From Prauserella_A sp040645195 (lineage in GTDB: Bacteria > Actinomycetota > Actinomycetes > Mycobacteriales > Pseudonocardiaceae): a DNA stretch of 64,000 bases. The notes beneath the pieces were generated by a model that saw only the letters and a program-made list of their open reading frames with translations, did no database searches and was not told the origin of the DNA. Every line of letters starts with the position of its first letter. Within the stretch, counting starts at the first letter, position 1. The DNA lies in assembly GCF_040645195.1 (NCBI RefSeq), contig NZ_JBEYXW010000016.1, positions 1 through 64,000 on the forward strand, in the 5' to 3' direction. Position numbers and translations under genes: made by a program. Shown piece by piece: positions 35,440-43,475 of this stretch.

Positions 35440-36521
35440 CATCCACCCTGCCCGGCCGCCGCGCTGGCGAGGCGCCGCCGCCCTTGGCGGAACTGGCGGG
35501 CTTCGCGCGGCTGCACGCGCGGGCACTGGGACTCGACCCGGTCGCGGCGGGCGCGGTGCTGGACCGCCTCGTCGCCGACGGGGACGAGGCGGCGTGGCCC
35601 CGTGTGTGGTCAAGGCTGGGGGAGCGGCGCCTGGCCGCGGGCAGGCCGCTGGAGGCCTGTCGCTGCTTCGTGCTCGCCCGCTTCCCCTTTCCCGCTGATC
35701 CCGATCGCCTGCGCGCCGGCGAGGCAGCCGTCCGTGCCTTCGACAGCTGGCGCCTCGCGCACGGCGGAATCGACCGGCTCGATCTCTCGCTTCCCGCCGG
35801 ACAGGTGGCCGCCTGGACGGCCGGTGTCACCCCGGGCCGCCCGGTGCTGCTCGTCATGGGCGGCATCATCAGCGTCAAGGAACAGTGGGCTCCGTTCCTC
35901 ACGGCGGCCCGCCGGCTGCGTGCCGGTGTCATCGTCACCGAGATGCCATCGGTGGGGGAGAACACAACCCCTTATCTGCCCGGCAGTGTCGAGCTGATTC
36001 CGGAGATCCTCGACCGGCTCGGCGCAGCAGTGTGCGCGGCGGGTGTGCATGTGGTGGGGCTGAGCTTCGCCGGGCACCTCGCGCTGGCCGCTGCCCGGCA
36101 CGACCCCAGGATTCGCAGTGTCCACACTGTCGGCGCGCCCGTCTCTGCCGCGTTCACCGACCGTGACTCGCTGCCGTCCACGACCCGTGCCACGGTGAGC
36201 CATCTCTCCGGTGGAGCGGACCTCACCGCACTCGCTCTCGATCGCGACGCCCTCGCCGAACTCCGGGTTCCCGTGCGGTACGTGGCCAGCCGCCGCGACG
36301 AGATCATTCCCCGGCGGGAGTGGGAGCTGCTCGCCGAGTCGCTTGTGGACTTCCGCTGGGTCGAGTTCGACGACGTGCACGGCTCACCGGCCCATCTCAC
36401 CGACACCCGGCTGTGGCTGCTGCGTGGTGTGCTGGAGGCGCTCGGCGACCGGCGCGCCAGCGCGCTCGGTCTCCTGCTGGCACTGCGCGGCAAGGCGACC
36501 AGGACGGGAGTGTCGCGGTGA
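35436..36521 (+). CDS. Alpha/beta hydrolase (FrsA-like), probable tetronate acetate-eliminating enzyme
   Basis: 361 residues with an N-terminal helical extension of about 110 residues. The hydrolase core has nucleophile Ser near 210 in VVGLSFAGHLALAAAR, Asp near 288 (SRRDEIIP) and His near 315 (DDVHGSPAHL). Its length and place beside the E2-type acyltransferase match the Agg5/QmnD5-type enzymes that remove acetic acid from acetylated tetronates. A general esterase is the alternative. ATG overlaps the PPTase stop. Confidence 0.75.
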   Translation: MTSTLPGRRAGEAPPPLAELAGFARLHARALGLDPVAAGAVLDRLVADGDEAAWPRVWSRLGERRLAAGRPLEACRCFVLARFPFPADPDRLRAGEAAVRAFDSWRLAHGGIDRLDLSLPAGQVAAWTAGVTPGRPVLLVMGGIISVKEQWAPFLTAARRLRAGVIVTEMPSVGENTTPYLPGSVELIPEILDRLGAAVCAAGVHVVGLSFAGHLALAAARHDPRIRSVHTVGAPVSAAFTDRDSLPSTTRATVSHLSGGADLTALALDRDALAELRVPVRYVASRRDEIIPRREWELLAESLVDFRWVEFDDVHGSPAHLTDTRLWLLRGVLEALGDRRASALGLLLALRGKATRTGVSR

Positions 36522-37291
36522 CCGTCAACCTGTTCTGCTTCCACCACGCGGGCGGCACGGCCTCGGTCTTCCGCGCCTGGGAAGGCGCGCTGCCGGACGG
36601 GGTCACGCTGCGCCCGGTGCAGCTGCCGGGGCGGGAGAACCCGGCTGCCGCGCTGCCGTACGCCGACCTGCGGTCGCTGATCGCGGACCTGGACGCGCAG
36701 CTCGACGACGAGCTGGCGGCGCCGCATGCCTTCTTCGGCCACAGCATGGGGGCGTTGCTCGCCTACTGGCTCCTCCAGCGGCGAATGGCCCGCGCGGCCC
36801 GCCTGCCCGAGGTCTTCCTCGCCGCCGCCTACGCCGCTCCGCACCTGACCAGGCCCGTGCTCGTGGGGAACGACATCGACAGCGTCGACGACCTGACCCT
36901 GGCCCACCGGCTGCGCGCGATCGGCGGCCTGCCAGAGGACCTGCTGACCAGACCGGAATGGTTACGTGTGCTGCTCGGCTCGGTCCGCGCCGATCTGCGG
37001 TTGTGCGCCGATCATCGCTACATCGCCGCACCACCCTTACCCATGCCGGTTTTCGTCTTCGGCGGCCGCCACGATCCGCTGGTCACACTGGACCAGCTCG
37101 ACGGGTGGCGCGAGCACGCCGCCGACGCGTTCGCACTCGACGTCCTCGACGGCGGGCACTTTCTCGTACAGGACCGCAACGCCGGCCTGCTGCCCGCACT
37201 CGGCCGCAGGCTCGCCGAGGTCGCCGGTCGCGTGCCCGATCGTCTCGCCGCGCAGCACACCACGGTCGCACCACTGAGGAGAGTCCGATGA
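36518..37291 (+). CDS. Type II thioesterase
   Basis: 257 residues, RifR/GrsT-like. It opens with LFCFHHAGGTASVFRAW, the nucleophile is in FFGHSMGALLAYWLL (about residue 76), and the His is in LDGGHFLVQ. Such proteins clear wrongly primed carrier domains, or could release the lipid chain here, since no TE domain exists in the PKS. A TTA codon is found at 36962-36964. GTG 36518 overlaps the hydrolase stop. Confidence 0.92.
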   Translation: MTVNLFCFHHAGGTASVFRAWEGALPDGVTLRPVQLPGRENPAAALPYADLRSLIADLDAQLDDELAAPHAFFGHSMGALLAYWLLQRRMARAARLPEVFLAAAYAAPHLTRPVLVGNDIDSVDDLTLAHRLRAIGGLPEDLLTRPEWLRVLLGSVRADLRLCADHRYIAAPPLPMPVFVFGGRHDPLVTLDQLDGWREHAADAFALDVLDGGHFLVQDRNAGLLPALGRRLAEVAGRVPDRLAAQHTTVAPLRRVR

Positions 37292-38511
37292 ACATCCACA
37301 CCACCGACGTCTGCGTTGTCGGCGGCGGGCCCGCCGGGCTGACGCTGGCGCTGTGCCTCGCCCGCGCCGGGCATCAGGTCACGGTGCTGGAGCAGAGCCC
37401 CCGCTTCGACCGCAGCTTCCGCGGCGAGTCGCTGTCACCCGACGGCGTGTGGTTGCTCGACCAGCTCGGTGTCCTTGGTACTGTCGCCGAGCGTGGCGCG
37501 CTGACCGTCGAGCGGCTCGAGATCGCCGAGTCGGGAAAGGTGATGATGCGCACCGAGTTCGCCGACTTCTCCTACCATTGCCGGTTTCCGATGGAGATCC
37601 CGCAACCGACACTGCTGTCCGCGCTCGCCGAGGCCGCGGCCGAGGAGCCGGGGTTCGAGCTTCGCCAGGGGGCGACCGTCACCGATCTGGTCGAGGACGA
37701 CGGCACGGTGACCGGGGTACGGTACCGTGCCGCAGGCGGCGAGAAGGGTGAGATCCGGGCCGCACTGGTGGTCGGCGCCGACGGCCGGTACAGCAAGATC
37801 CGTGGACTGTCCGGTTTGGACTTCACGAAGGTTCCGCTCGACCGCGACGTCGTGTGGCTGCGCGTGCCGAGGCCGGCCTCGTGGGAAGCCGGAACGTACC
37901 GCATCCGTTTGCGCGGCGCGCGGCACGGCCTGTTCATCCCCACGTACCCAGACGACATCCGCGTCGGCTTCAACATTCCCAAGGGCGGCCTGAAGGAGCT
38001 ACGCGCCGATGGTATCGGTGCTCTGCACACGCGCCTGCACGAGATCGCCCCGGAGCTGTCGGAGACGCTGCGCGCGACCGTCACCGGCTGGTCCGGCACC
38101 ACAGTGCTCGACATCTTCACCGTCGCCACGCCGCGCTGGTCGCGTCCCGGCCTGGTGCTCGTCGGCGACGCCGCGCACACGCTGACCCCGATTCTCGGTC
38201 AGGGCGTCAACCACGCGCTCATCGACGGTCGCACGCTGGCCGGGCTGCTCGACCCAGCCTTGCGCGCCACGGGCACACGCCGTGCCGAGCTGGTGACCAC
38301 CGCCGCATTGCGGTTCCAGGCGGAGCGGGAGACCGCCGTGCGAATCTCCCGGAACCTGCAGCTGCGCCAGGAACGGGCCTTCACCTTCGGCCACCGGCTC
38401 GCGGTGGCCGGACGATCCACGCTGTACCGGGCGCTGCACCACAGCAGGTACCTGCAGAAGCGAATCCTGTGCAGCGCGTACTTCCAGCTCCAGCCGGAGC
38501 TGACCGGATGA
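37288..38511 (+). CDS. FAD-dependent monooxygenase (UbiH/PHBH-like)
   Basis: 407 residues. The dinucleotide-binding motif is VVGGGPAGLTLALCLARAG, the DG motif is VVGADGRYSKIRGLSG, and the FAD ribityl motif is LVLVGDAAHTLTPILGQG. Group A flavin monooxygenases hydroxylate or epoxidise enol-like or aromatic substrates; the tetronate or its unsaturated side chain is the expected target. The family also includes FAD-dependent halogenases, but the halogenase WxWxIP motif is not present. It overlaps its neighbours (ATGA on both sides). Confidence 0.88.
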   Translation: MNIHTTDVCVVGGGPAGLTLALCLARAGHQVTVLEQSPRFDRSFRGESLSPDGVWLLDQLGVLGTVAERGALTVERLEIAESGKVMMRTEFADFSYHCRFPMEIPQPTLLSALAEAAAEEPGFELRQGATVTDLVEDDGTVTGVRYRAAGGEKGEIRAALVVGADGRYSKIRGLSGLDFTKVPLDRDVVWLRVPRPASWEAGTYRIRLRGARHGLFIPTYPDDIRVGFNIPKGGLKELRADGIGALHTRLHEIAPELSETLRATVTGWSGTTVLDIFTVATPRWSRPGLVLVGDAAHTLTPILGQGVNHALIDGRTLAGLLDPALRATGTRRAELVTTAALRFQAERETAVRISRNLQLRQERAFTFGHRLAVAGRSTLYRALHHSRYLQKRILCSAYFQLQPELTG

Positions 38512-38819
38512 GCGGCCGTCGTCTCATCCCGGGTTGGCTGCTGCTCGCCGGGGTCTGCGGTGCGTTCGCCGCTTTCGAGATCACCAAGCACCTCGGCTGG
38601 ACCGTACCCGGTGCGCTGCTCGGCGCGTTGCTGCCGTTCGCGGCGCGGCTACGGCCGATGCGGGTCCTCGCGCACTGGGCACCACCACTGGTGGTGCTGG
38701 TGGCCTTCACCGTCGTGCCGGAGACGCAGGCGCAGGCCGCGCCCGGCTTCACCCTCGGGCTGGTCTGGCTGACACATGTGGCGCTCGCCCGCGGGATCCG
38801 GCGGGAAAGCCAGGCCTAA
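38508..38819 (+). CDS. Small membrane protein of the biosynthetic operon
   Basis: 103 residues with about three hydrophobic segments (GWLLLAGVCGAFAAFEIT, VPGALLGALLPFAA, PPLVVLVAFTVVP). I do not recognise the family; short DUF-type membrane proteins of this sort occur in tetronate and polyether clusters. It overlaps the monooxygenase (ATGA), so it is almost certainly part of the pathway operon, possibly for export, resistance or anchoring. Confidence 0.7.
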   Translation: MSGRRLIPGWLLLAGVCGAFAAFEITKHLGWTVPGALLGALLPFAARLRPMRVLAHWAPPLVVLVAFTVVPETQAQAAPGFTLGLVWLTHVALARGIRRESQA

Positions 38820-38883
38820 GCCACGGCTCAGCAGTGCGCGGGACAGTGGGCGGCGCAACGACCCTGCCTCAACTGGGAGAACC

Positions 38884-40125
38884 ATGAACGCCGAGACCGT
38901 TGCCGGAAACGCTGATACCGCCGACCTGGCGCCAACGGGCTGTCCACGCCACTACCCGTTCCACCGTCCATCTGCGACAGAGCTCCCTCCCGTGTACACC
39001 GAGCTGCGCGCGACCGAGCCGGTGGCGCAGGTCGTCCTGCCCAGCGGCGACACGGGCTACGTGGTCAGCCGGTACGAGGACGCCAAGCTGGTGCTGGCCG
39101 ACCCGCGATTCAGCAGGGCGGCGATGGTCGCCGAGGGCGCACCGCAGCTGACCGCGGCGCCGATGCCGCCGAACAGCCTGTTCTCCACCGATCCGCCGGA
39201 GCACACCCGGCTGCGCAAGCTCGTGATGGGTGAGTTCACCGCCCGCCGGATTCGCGACCTCGAGCCGCGCATCCAGGAGCTCACCGACACGCTGCTCGAT
39301 GCGATGGCCGCGCGGGAGAACCGGCAGGCCGATCTCAACGCCGCGCTGGCGTTCCCGCTGCCGGTGCAGGTGATCTGCGAACTGCTGGGTGTTCCGTTCG
39401 AGGACCGCGAGCGGTTCAGGGAGTGGTCCAACGCCATCGTCTCGCTGACCACGCACACCGCTGAAGAGATGCTGCAGCAGCGGCTGGAGATGGCCGGCTA
39501 CATCCATGAGCTGATCAACCGCCGTCGCGAGGAGCCCGGTGACGACCTGCTCAGCGCGCTCATCGCCGCACATGACGAGCGGGATGCGCTCGATCAGGCC
39601 GAGCTGATCGTCATGGCGATGACCATCCTCGTCGCGGGGCACGAGACCACGGTGAGCATGATCGGCGCCTGCGTGCTGACGCTGCTGCGCAGCCCGGAGC
39701 ACCTGGCGCGGGTGGTCGCCGATCCCGACGTCGTCGGCGACTTCGTCCCGGAGCTGCTGCGCATCAACCCGATCGGCGACGGCGGCCCGATGCGGATCGC
39801 GCTGGAGGACGTCGAGATCGCCGGGACGATGATCCCGAAGGGCAGCGCGGTGCTGGCCGCGGTGTGCTCGGCCAACCGCGACGCCGACGTGTTCGAGCGG
39901 GGTGAGGAGTTCCACCCCGACCGGAGCAGCAACCCACACCTGGCTTTCGGCCACGGCGTCCACCACTGTCTCGGTGCCGCTCTCGCGGTCGCCGAGCTGC
40001 GGATCACCATCAGCAGCCTGTTCCGCCGGTTCCCGACCCTGCGCCTGGACGGCGATGTCGCCGACCTCCAGATGAAGCAGGGGATGCTGGTGCACGGCCT
40101 GAAGTCGTTGCCCGTCACCTGGTAG
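38884..40125 (+). CDS. Cytochrome P450 (bacterial CYP105/107-like)
   Basis: 413 residues. The I-helix oxygen-binding motif is LVAGHETTVSM (about 251), the K-helix ExxR equivalent lies in VPELLRINPIGDG (ELLR), and the heme loop is FGHGVHHCLGAALA with Cys near 362. The I-helix has the usual acid-alcohol region replaced by HETT, as in CYP107-like enzymes. It is the last gene before a strong terminator and likely performs late oxidation of the product. ATG 38884 lies 64 bp after the small membrane gene. Confidence 0.93.
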   Translation: MNAETVAGNADTADLAPTGCPRHYPFHRPSATELPPVYTELRATEPVAQVVLPSGDTGYVVSRYEDAKLVLADPRFSRAAMVAEGAPQLTAAPMPPNSLFSTDPPEHTRLRKLVMGEFTARRIRDLEPRIQELTDTLLDAMAARENRQADLNAALAFPLPVQVICELLGVPFEDRERFREWSNAIVSLTTHTAEEMLQQRLEMAGYIHELINRRREEPGDDLLSALIAAHDERDALDQAELIVMAMTILVAGHETTVSMIGACVLTLLRSPEHLARVVADPDVVGDFVPELLRINPIGDGGPMRIALEDVEIAGTMIPKGSAVLAAVCSANRDADVFERGEEFHPDRSSNPHLAFGHGVHHCLGAALAVAELRITISSLFRRFPTLRLDGDVADLQMKQGMLVHGLKSLPVTW

Positions 40126-40131
40126 TACCCA

Positions 40132-40176
40132 CGCGCGAGTCCCCCGCTCCGGTTGCAGGAGCGGGGGACTCGCGCG
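40132..40176. terminator. Bidirectional terminator, perfect 19-bp stem
   Basis: CGCGCGAGTCCCCCGCTCC (40132-40150) is exactly complementary to 40158-40176, with a 7-nt loop. It lies between the P450 stop and the convergent MFS stop and marks the right end of the long operon. Confidence 0.85.
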
Positions 40177-40183
40177 CGGCGGG

Positions 40184-41401
40184 TCAGCGGACTGAGCGGA
40201 CGCGGAGGACCAGTGCGCCGCCTGCGCCGGCGACCAGGCCGGTCATCAGGTACAGCCCCGTGTAGCCGGCCAGCGCGAGAACCGGTACGGCCAGTGCGGG
40301 GGCCAGAATCTGTGGCGCAGCAACAGCAATGGCGAACACCCCGAGGTCACGCCCGGTGTTGCTGGCCGAGGGGAGCACCGAGGCGACCACCGCGAGGTCC
40401 ACGGCGAGGAAGGTGCCGAATCCCACGCCGACCGCAGCGGCAGCCGCGATCGCAACCGGCCAGGTGGGAGCCAGCGCCATGGCGAGCGCGCCCGCACCCA
40501 GCAAACCCCCGCCCGCGGCGACGAAGACCCGTCGCCTGCCGACCCGATCGGACCAGCGTCCGGCGGTGAGCGCGGCGACCATGGCGCACAGCACTGTCAC
40601 CGCGGTCACCATCAGCAGCGACCGCTGGGGGTCCGCGACGTCGAGCTCGTCGGTCAGGTAGTACAGGAGGTACTGGGTGATCAGGGCGAAGCCGAGCATG
40701 ACCAGGAACCGGCTGGCCCACGCCCACGCCAGGTCCGGCGTCCACCGCACTGCGGACTTCGGCTGCCGGGCCGGCGCCAGGTCGCCGTCCCGGTACCGCA
40801 GCAGGAAGGGGACCGCCGCCGCCACCGCCACCGCCGCGCAGGCGAGGTAGCCTGCCGCCAGGTCCACCACCAGCTGATTGACCAGCACGGTGCCCAGCAG
40901 CGCACCCAGCATCTGGGTCATCCCGGCCCAGCCGGCCACCATTCCCAGCTGGGGCCGGGGCACGCTGTCCGGGATCGTCGCCACCAGTCCGGCCTGTACC
41001 GCGGCCAGCCCGAGTTGCGCGACCACCCAACCGAGCAGCATCGTGGTGGCGCTTGTGGCGCTCGCCAGCCACAGGAAGCCGGCGGCGCCGAGAAGCACCC
41101 CGCCGCCCACCCATGGCCTGCGTTTACCGAAACGCGTGCGTGTCCGGTCGCTGGCCGCGCCGAAGACCGGAACAGCGACCGCGGTGACGGCGGAGCCCAG
41201 CCCGGTCGCCAGCCCGAGAAGGGCTTCCTTGCTGTCCGGTGCGAAAATCTCCGCCTGGCGGGCCAGCTGCACCTGCGCGGGCGTCAGGAGCGCCAGCCAC
41301 AACCCTGTGCTCGCGAGGGCATAGCGCGCTGTCCAGCCGCGGCTCACCGCGGAGCGGTGCTCGTCGACGTCGGGAACCGTGGTCACATCGTGGCTCGTCA
41401 C
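40184..41401 (-). CDS. MFS transporter, probable product exporter
   Basis: 405 residues with about 12 hydrophobic helices. Motif A-like loops are FGAASDRTRTRFGKRRPWVG and GRWSDRVGRRRVFVAAG. The first loop (DRTRTRFGKRRP) resembles the sugar/sugar-phosphate GPH and SLC45-like group as well as drug exporters, so the substrate is uncertain. It is convergent with the biosynthetic operon and is the only transporter at its right border. GTG 41401 begins VTSHDVTTVPD. Confidence 0.85.
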   Translation of the reverse strand: MTSHDVTTVPDVDEHRSAVSRGWTARYALASTGLWLALLTPAQVQLARQAEIFAPDSKEALLGLATGLGSAVTAVAVPVFGAASDRTRTRFGKRRPWVGGGVLLGAAGFLWLASATSATTMLLGWVVAQLGLAAVQAGLVATIPDSVPRPQLGMVAGWAGMTQMLGALLGTVLVNQLVVDLAAGYLACAAVAVAAAVPFLLRYRDGDLAPARQPKSAVRWTPDLAWAWASRFLVMLGFALITQYLLYYLTDELDVADPQRSLLMVTAVTVLCAMVAALTAGRWSDRVGRRRVFVAAGGGLLGAGALAMALAPTWPVAIAAAAAVGVGFGTFLAVDLAVVASVLPSASNTGRDLGVFAIAVAAPQILAPALAVPVLALAGYTGLYLMTGLVAGAGGALVLRVRSVR

Positions 41402-41509
41402 CTCGCCAGGGTCACCGCTCCGGGCAGCCGCGCGCCTGGGTATGACCTAAGCGGAGCTGAAGCCGGAGCAGCCGTACTGTCCTGGTCGGCCCAGCACGGA
41501 AGGGGACAC

Positions 41510-41958
41510 ATGCCCACCATCGAGACCACGATCGACATCGATGCGCAACCGGGCCGTGCCTGGGAGGTGCTGGTCGACTTTCCGGCGCATCCGGACTGGG
41601 ATCCCTTCATTCTCAACATCGCCGGCGAACTGCGCCCCGGTGCCAGGCTCGCGGTCACGGTCGCGCCACCTGGTGGTGAACCCATGGAGTTCCGGCCCAA
41701 GGTGGTCGACGTCACCCGGGGCGCTGCCTTGCCTGGCTGGGGCGGCTCGGTGTGCCCGGACTGTTCGACGGCCGCCACGAGTTTCTGCTTGCGGCGTTGC
41801 CCGATGGGGGTACCCGCCTGACGCACCGGGAGAGGTTCACCGGCGCGCTCACGGTGTTCGGCGGTGCGATGTTCGATCGGACACGGGCGGGATTCGAGGC
41901 CTTCAACACGGCGTTCAAGGCGCGCTGCGAGCAGCCGAGCATGGTCGACGGCCGGTGA
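41510..41958 (+). pseudogene. SRPBCC (START-like) protein with a single-base frameshift
   Basis: ATG 41510 after AAGGGGA opens a START/SRPBCC frame (MPTIETTIDIDAQPGRAW, DFPAHPDWDPFILNIAGEL) that continues to VVDVTRG at about 41718. The expected continuation (LAWLGRLGVPGLFDGRHEF, then THRERFTGALTVFGGAMF) is in another frame and ends at 41958. Adding one G to the GGGG run at 41718-41721 restores a normal protein of about 149 residues. It is either a fresh pseudogene or a homopolymer sequencing error. Such proteins act as cyclases or lipid carriers. Confidence 0.75.
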
Positions 41959-42045
41959 CCATTGGGTAAACGGTCAGGGGCCGCTGGCGCGCGCCGTCCG
42001 GACTACGGACAAGATAGTGACATGGCACTACCGGGAGGAAACACC

Positions 42046-42711
42046 GTGAGCACAACGGTTCGATCGACCAGCAGCGGCATGAGTACGGTGATGCTCCTGG
42101 CTGCGGCGGGGGTGTTGTTCGCGGTCTACCCGGCATTGCGGCCCTACACCGACGAGACCACCCTGGTGGGCGCCGAAGCGATGGCATCCACCGCCTGGGG
42201 CTTGGCCCACGCCGCGGCCATGATCGGTTTCATCCTGCTACCGCTCGCGTTGCTCGGTGTGCGTGCCGGGTTGGCCGACACGCAGGGCGCTGCGGCGGCC
42301 GGTGCTGCGTACCGGACCGCATGGGTCGGCGCCGGATTCGTACTTCCGTACTATGGCGGGGAAACGTTCGGCTTGAAGGCGATCAGCGACGCCGCGCTGT
42401 CCGGCCAGGACACCGAGTTGCTGACGTTGGCCGAGACAGTGCGCCTGGATTGGCTCCCCGGCACGTTCTTCGCCGTCGGGATGCTGCTCCTTGCCGCTGC
42501 CGGTGTTCTTACCGCCCGCGCGGTCGCCCGCTCCGGCGTTATGCCGGGCTGGGCGGGAATTCCGCTGGCAGCGGGACTGGTGCTGTTCATTCCGCAGTTC
42601 TTCGGACCGGCCGCGGGCCGTATCGGGCATGGCCTGCTCATGGCAGCGGGGTGTCTCATCCTTGCCTGGGCGTACTTTCGTCGGGCCGGCGGTCAACCGA
42701 CGGCGTCGTAG
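42046..42711 (+). CDS. Hypothetical integral membrane protein
   Basis: 221 residues with about six hydrophobic segments (MLLAAAGVLFAVYPAL, AAMIGFILLPLALLGV, LPGTFFAVGMLLLAAAGVL, IPLAAGLVLFIPQFFG, LLMAAGCLILAWAYF). I see no known domain. I prefer GTG 42046 with GGGAGGAA at 42033-42040 over ATG 42022, which has no ribosome site. Its last 19 bp overlap the 3' end of the convergent ABC ATPase gene. Confidence 0.7.
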   Translation: MSTTVRSTSSGMSTVMLLAAAGVLFAVYPALRPYTDETTLVGAEAMASTAWGLAHAAAMIGFILLPLALLGVRAGLADTQGAAAAGAAYRTAWVGAGFVLPYYGGETFGLKAISDAALSGQDTELLTLAETVRLDWLPGTFFAVGMLLLAAAGVLTARAVARSGVMPGWAGIPLAAGLVLFIPQFFGPAAGRIGHGLLMAAGCLILAWAYFRRAGGQPTAS

Positions 42712-43475
42712 GTACACAGCGGCCGGCCTGTCAGTTCGTCCGGCCATACCCGTCCACGCACGCCGAACACGGCGTTGAGCAGGTCGGCGTTCACCACGTC
42801 GCTGGCGCGGCCGTCCGCGTACACCCGGCCGTCGCGTAGCGCGATGACGCGGTCGGCGTACCTGGCCGCCTGGCCGAGATCGTGCAGCACGGTCACCACG
42901 GTCAGGCCACGCTCTTCGCGCAGCCGCGCGATCAGTTCCAGCATCTCCAACTGATGCCGGACGTCGAGATAGGTCGTGGGCTCGTCCAGCAGCAGCACCG
43001 GTGCATCCTGGGCCAGGGCCAGCGCCAGGCGGACGCGTTGCCGTTCACCTCCGGAAAGCCGGTCCAGCGCGGCATCGGCATACGATGCCACACCGGTGTC
43101 CGCCAGCGCGCGACGTACATGCTCGTCATCCCCGCCCGCGAGCATCCCCAGAGGACCCCGCGTGGCGTAGCGGCCTTGCCGCACCAGTTGCCTCACGGTC
43201 AAGGCCGGCACCGCGGGCATCGCCTGCGGCAGCACCGCCACCTGCCGCGCGATCGTCCTGCGGGACAGCGAGCGTAGCGGGCTGCCGTTCAGCGATACCG
43301 AGCCGTCGTCCGGCGTGAGCAGTCCGGCGAGTACCCGCAGCAACGTGGACTTGCCACAGCCGTTGCGGCCCACCAACGCCAGCCACGCACCCCCGGGGAC
43401 AGCCAGGTCTACTTCCCGCAGGATTACCCTGTCTCCGAAGTGGACGGTGATTCCGGTTGCCGCGATCGTCGTCAT
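42693..43475 (-). CDS. Metallophore ABC importer ATP-binding protein (FecE/FepC type)
   Basis: 260 residues. Walker A is GRNGCGKSTLLRVLAG (about 38-46), the signature is DRLSGGERQRVRLALALAQ, Walker B is VLLLDEPTTYLDVRHQ and the switch is VTVLHDLGQAARYADR. LDVRHQLE after Walker B is characteristic of iron-siderophore/cobalamin ATPases. It is the last gene of the leftward operon; its ATG overlaps the permease stop (ATGA). Confidence 0.93.
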   Translation of the reverse strand: MTTIAATGITVHFGDRVILREVDLAVPGGAWLALVGRNGCGKSTLLRVLAGLLTPDDGSVSLNGSPLRSLSRRTIARQVAVLPQAMPAVPALTVRQLVRQGRYATRGPLGMLAGGDDEHVRRALADTGVASYADAALDRLSGGERQRVRLALALAQDAPVLLLDEPTTYLDVRHQLEMLELIARLREERGLTVVTVLHDLGQAARYADRVIALRDGRVYADGRASDVVNADLLNAVFGVRGRVWPDELTGRPLCTYDAVG

